This document shows positions 63,895-64,000 of a stretch of DNA of 64,000 bases, piece after piece (position 1 is the first letter of the stretch; every line of letters starts with the position of its first letter). A program made the translations under genes and the position numbers. Below the pieces are notes generated by a model. That model made no database searches and was not told the DNA's origin. It worked only from the letters and a program-made list of their open reading frames with translations. The stretch comes from JAWPMT01 sp965215825. Its GTDB lineage: Bacteria > Bacteroidota > Bacteroidia > Cytophagales > Cyclobacteriaceae. The DNA lies in assembly GCA_965215825.1 (NCBI GenBank), contig CBDCEM010000003.1:1240001-1304000 (forward strand). The letters run 5' to 3'.

Positions 63895-64000
63895 TGAGAA
63901 AAGAGGTTAGGGGGCTACTGGCTACGGCATGTACAACCGGGGAGGCCAGCTTGGCTTCATAGGCCATTCGACCAGCTTCTACCGCCATTTTAAAGGCAAC
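63887..64000 (-). CDS. thiG: Thiazole synthase, C-terminal end only
   Basis: Only the last 37 codons lie in the window (VAFKMAVEAGRMAYEAKLAS...). The pattern MAVEAGRMAYEA matches the C-terminus of ThiG. ThiG forms the thiazole phosphate with ThiH-derived iminoacetate, and the overlap with thiH is the usual gene order. The rest is outside the window. Confidence 0.8.
   Translation of the reverse strand, partial: VAFKMAVEAGRMAYEAKLASPVVHAVASSPLTSFLSE

Overview
The window looks like a chromosomal piece of a Bacteroidota bacterium, most likely a marine or environmental Cytophagales-type organism. Reasons: a SusC/SusD pair, Bacteroidota-style lipoproteins, a 7TMR-DISM sensor kinase, a hybrid histidine kinase ending in an AraC-type domain, a type IX (T9SS) sorting-domain remnant, MORN-2 repeats, AT-rich spacers and starts without Shine-Dalgarno sequences. 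No rRNA, tRNA or CRISPR array was seen.

Layout. 1-10.3 kb: the end of a CoxE/XdhC molybdoenzyme-maturation operon (XdhC carries a C-terminal YHS domain), a RidA-like lipoprotein, a glycine-rich-domain protein, a TPR lipoprotein, a large membrane M28 peptidase, a LysE-type exporter, and an ECF sigma factor followed by SRPBCC and TfoX-like genes. 10.4-24 kb: an accessory, defence-like island. It holds a PIN-like gene split by a complete IS3 element (10822-12073, ends and 3-bp target duplication visible; removing it restores the frame), a second IS remnant, a DbpA-like helicase with a VF530 gene, a four-gene operon with three TIR or TIR-like proteins and one membrane protein (16901-19434), and a HEPN-like gene (19916-21217) between two 171-bp structured direct repeats. 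A second repeat pair (16605-16709 and 21515-21618) brackets the whole TIR plus HEPN segment. PhzF and a REP-associated tyrosine transposase with tandemly duplicated ends and REP palindromes follow.

24-39 kb: an M20 amidohydrolase divergent from a LysE exporter, two paralogous small lipoproteins, a complete histidine-degradation operon (hutH-hutU-hutI-hutG) divergent from a LysR regulator, then a SusC/SusD pair ending at a strong terminator. Together these can import, break down and export amino-acid or peptide material. 39-55 kb: DUF302, a TPR-CHAT protein, two adjacent membrane class III nucleotide cyclases, a WD40 protein, a solo LuxR HTH, a 7TMR-DISM kinase with its NarL-type regulator, and an HhH/beta-barrel protein with a PorV-like barrel. 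55-64 kb: MORN repeat protein, DUF885-like protein, NeuD-type acetyltransferase, a hybrid one-protein two-component system, a frameshifted T9SS sorting-domain mini-gene, and thiH with the end of thiG.

The most interesting part is the TIR operon with its neighbours. It resembles Thoeris in using ThsB-like proteins, but no ThsA homologue with a SIR2 or SLOG-like domain is recognisable. Instead there is a canonical TIR, a DUF3892-TIR-like fusion and a single-pass membrane protein. Function is inferred from the sequence only.
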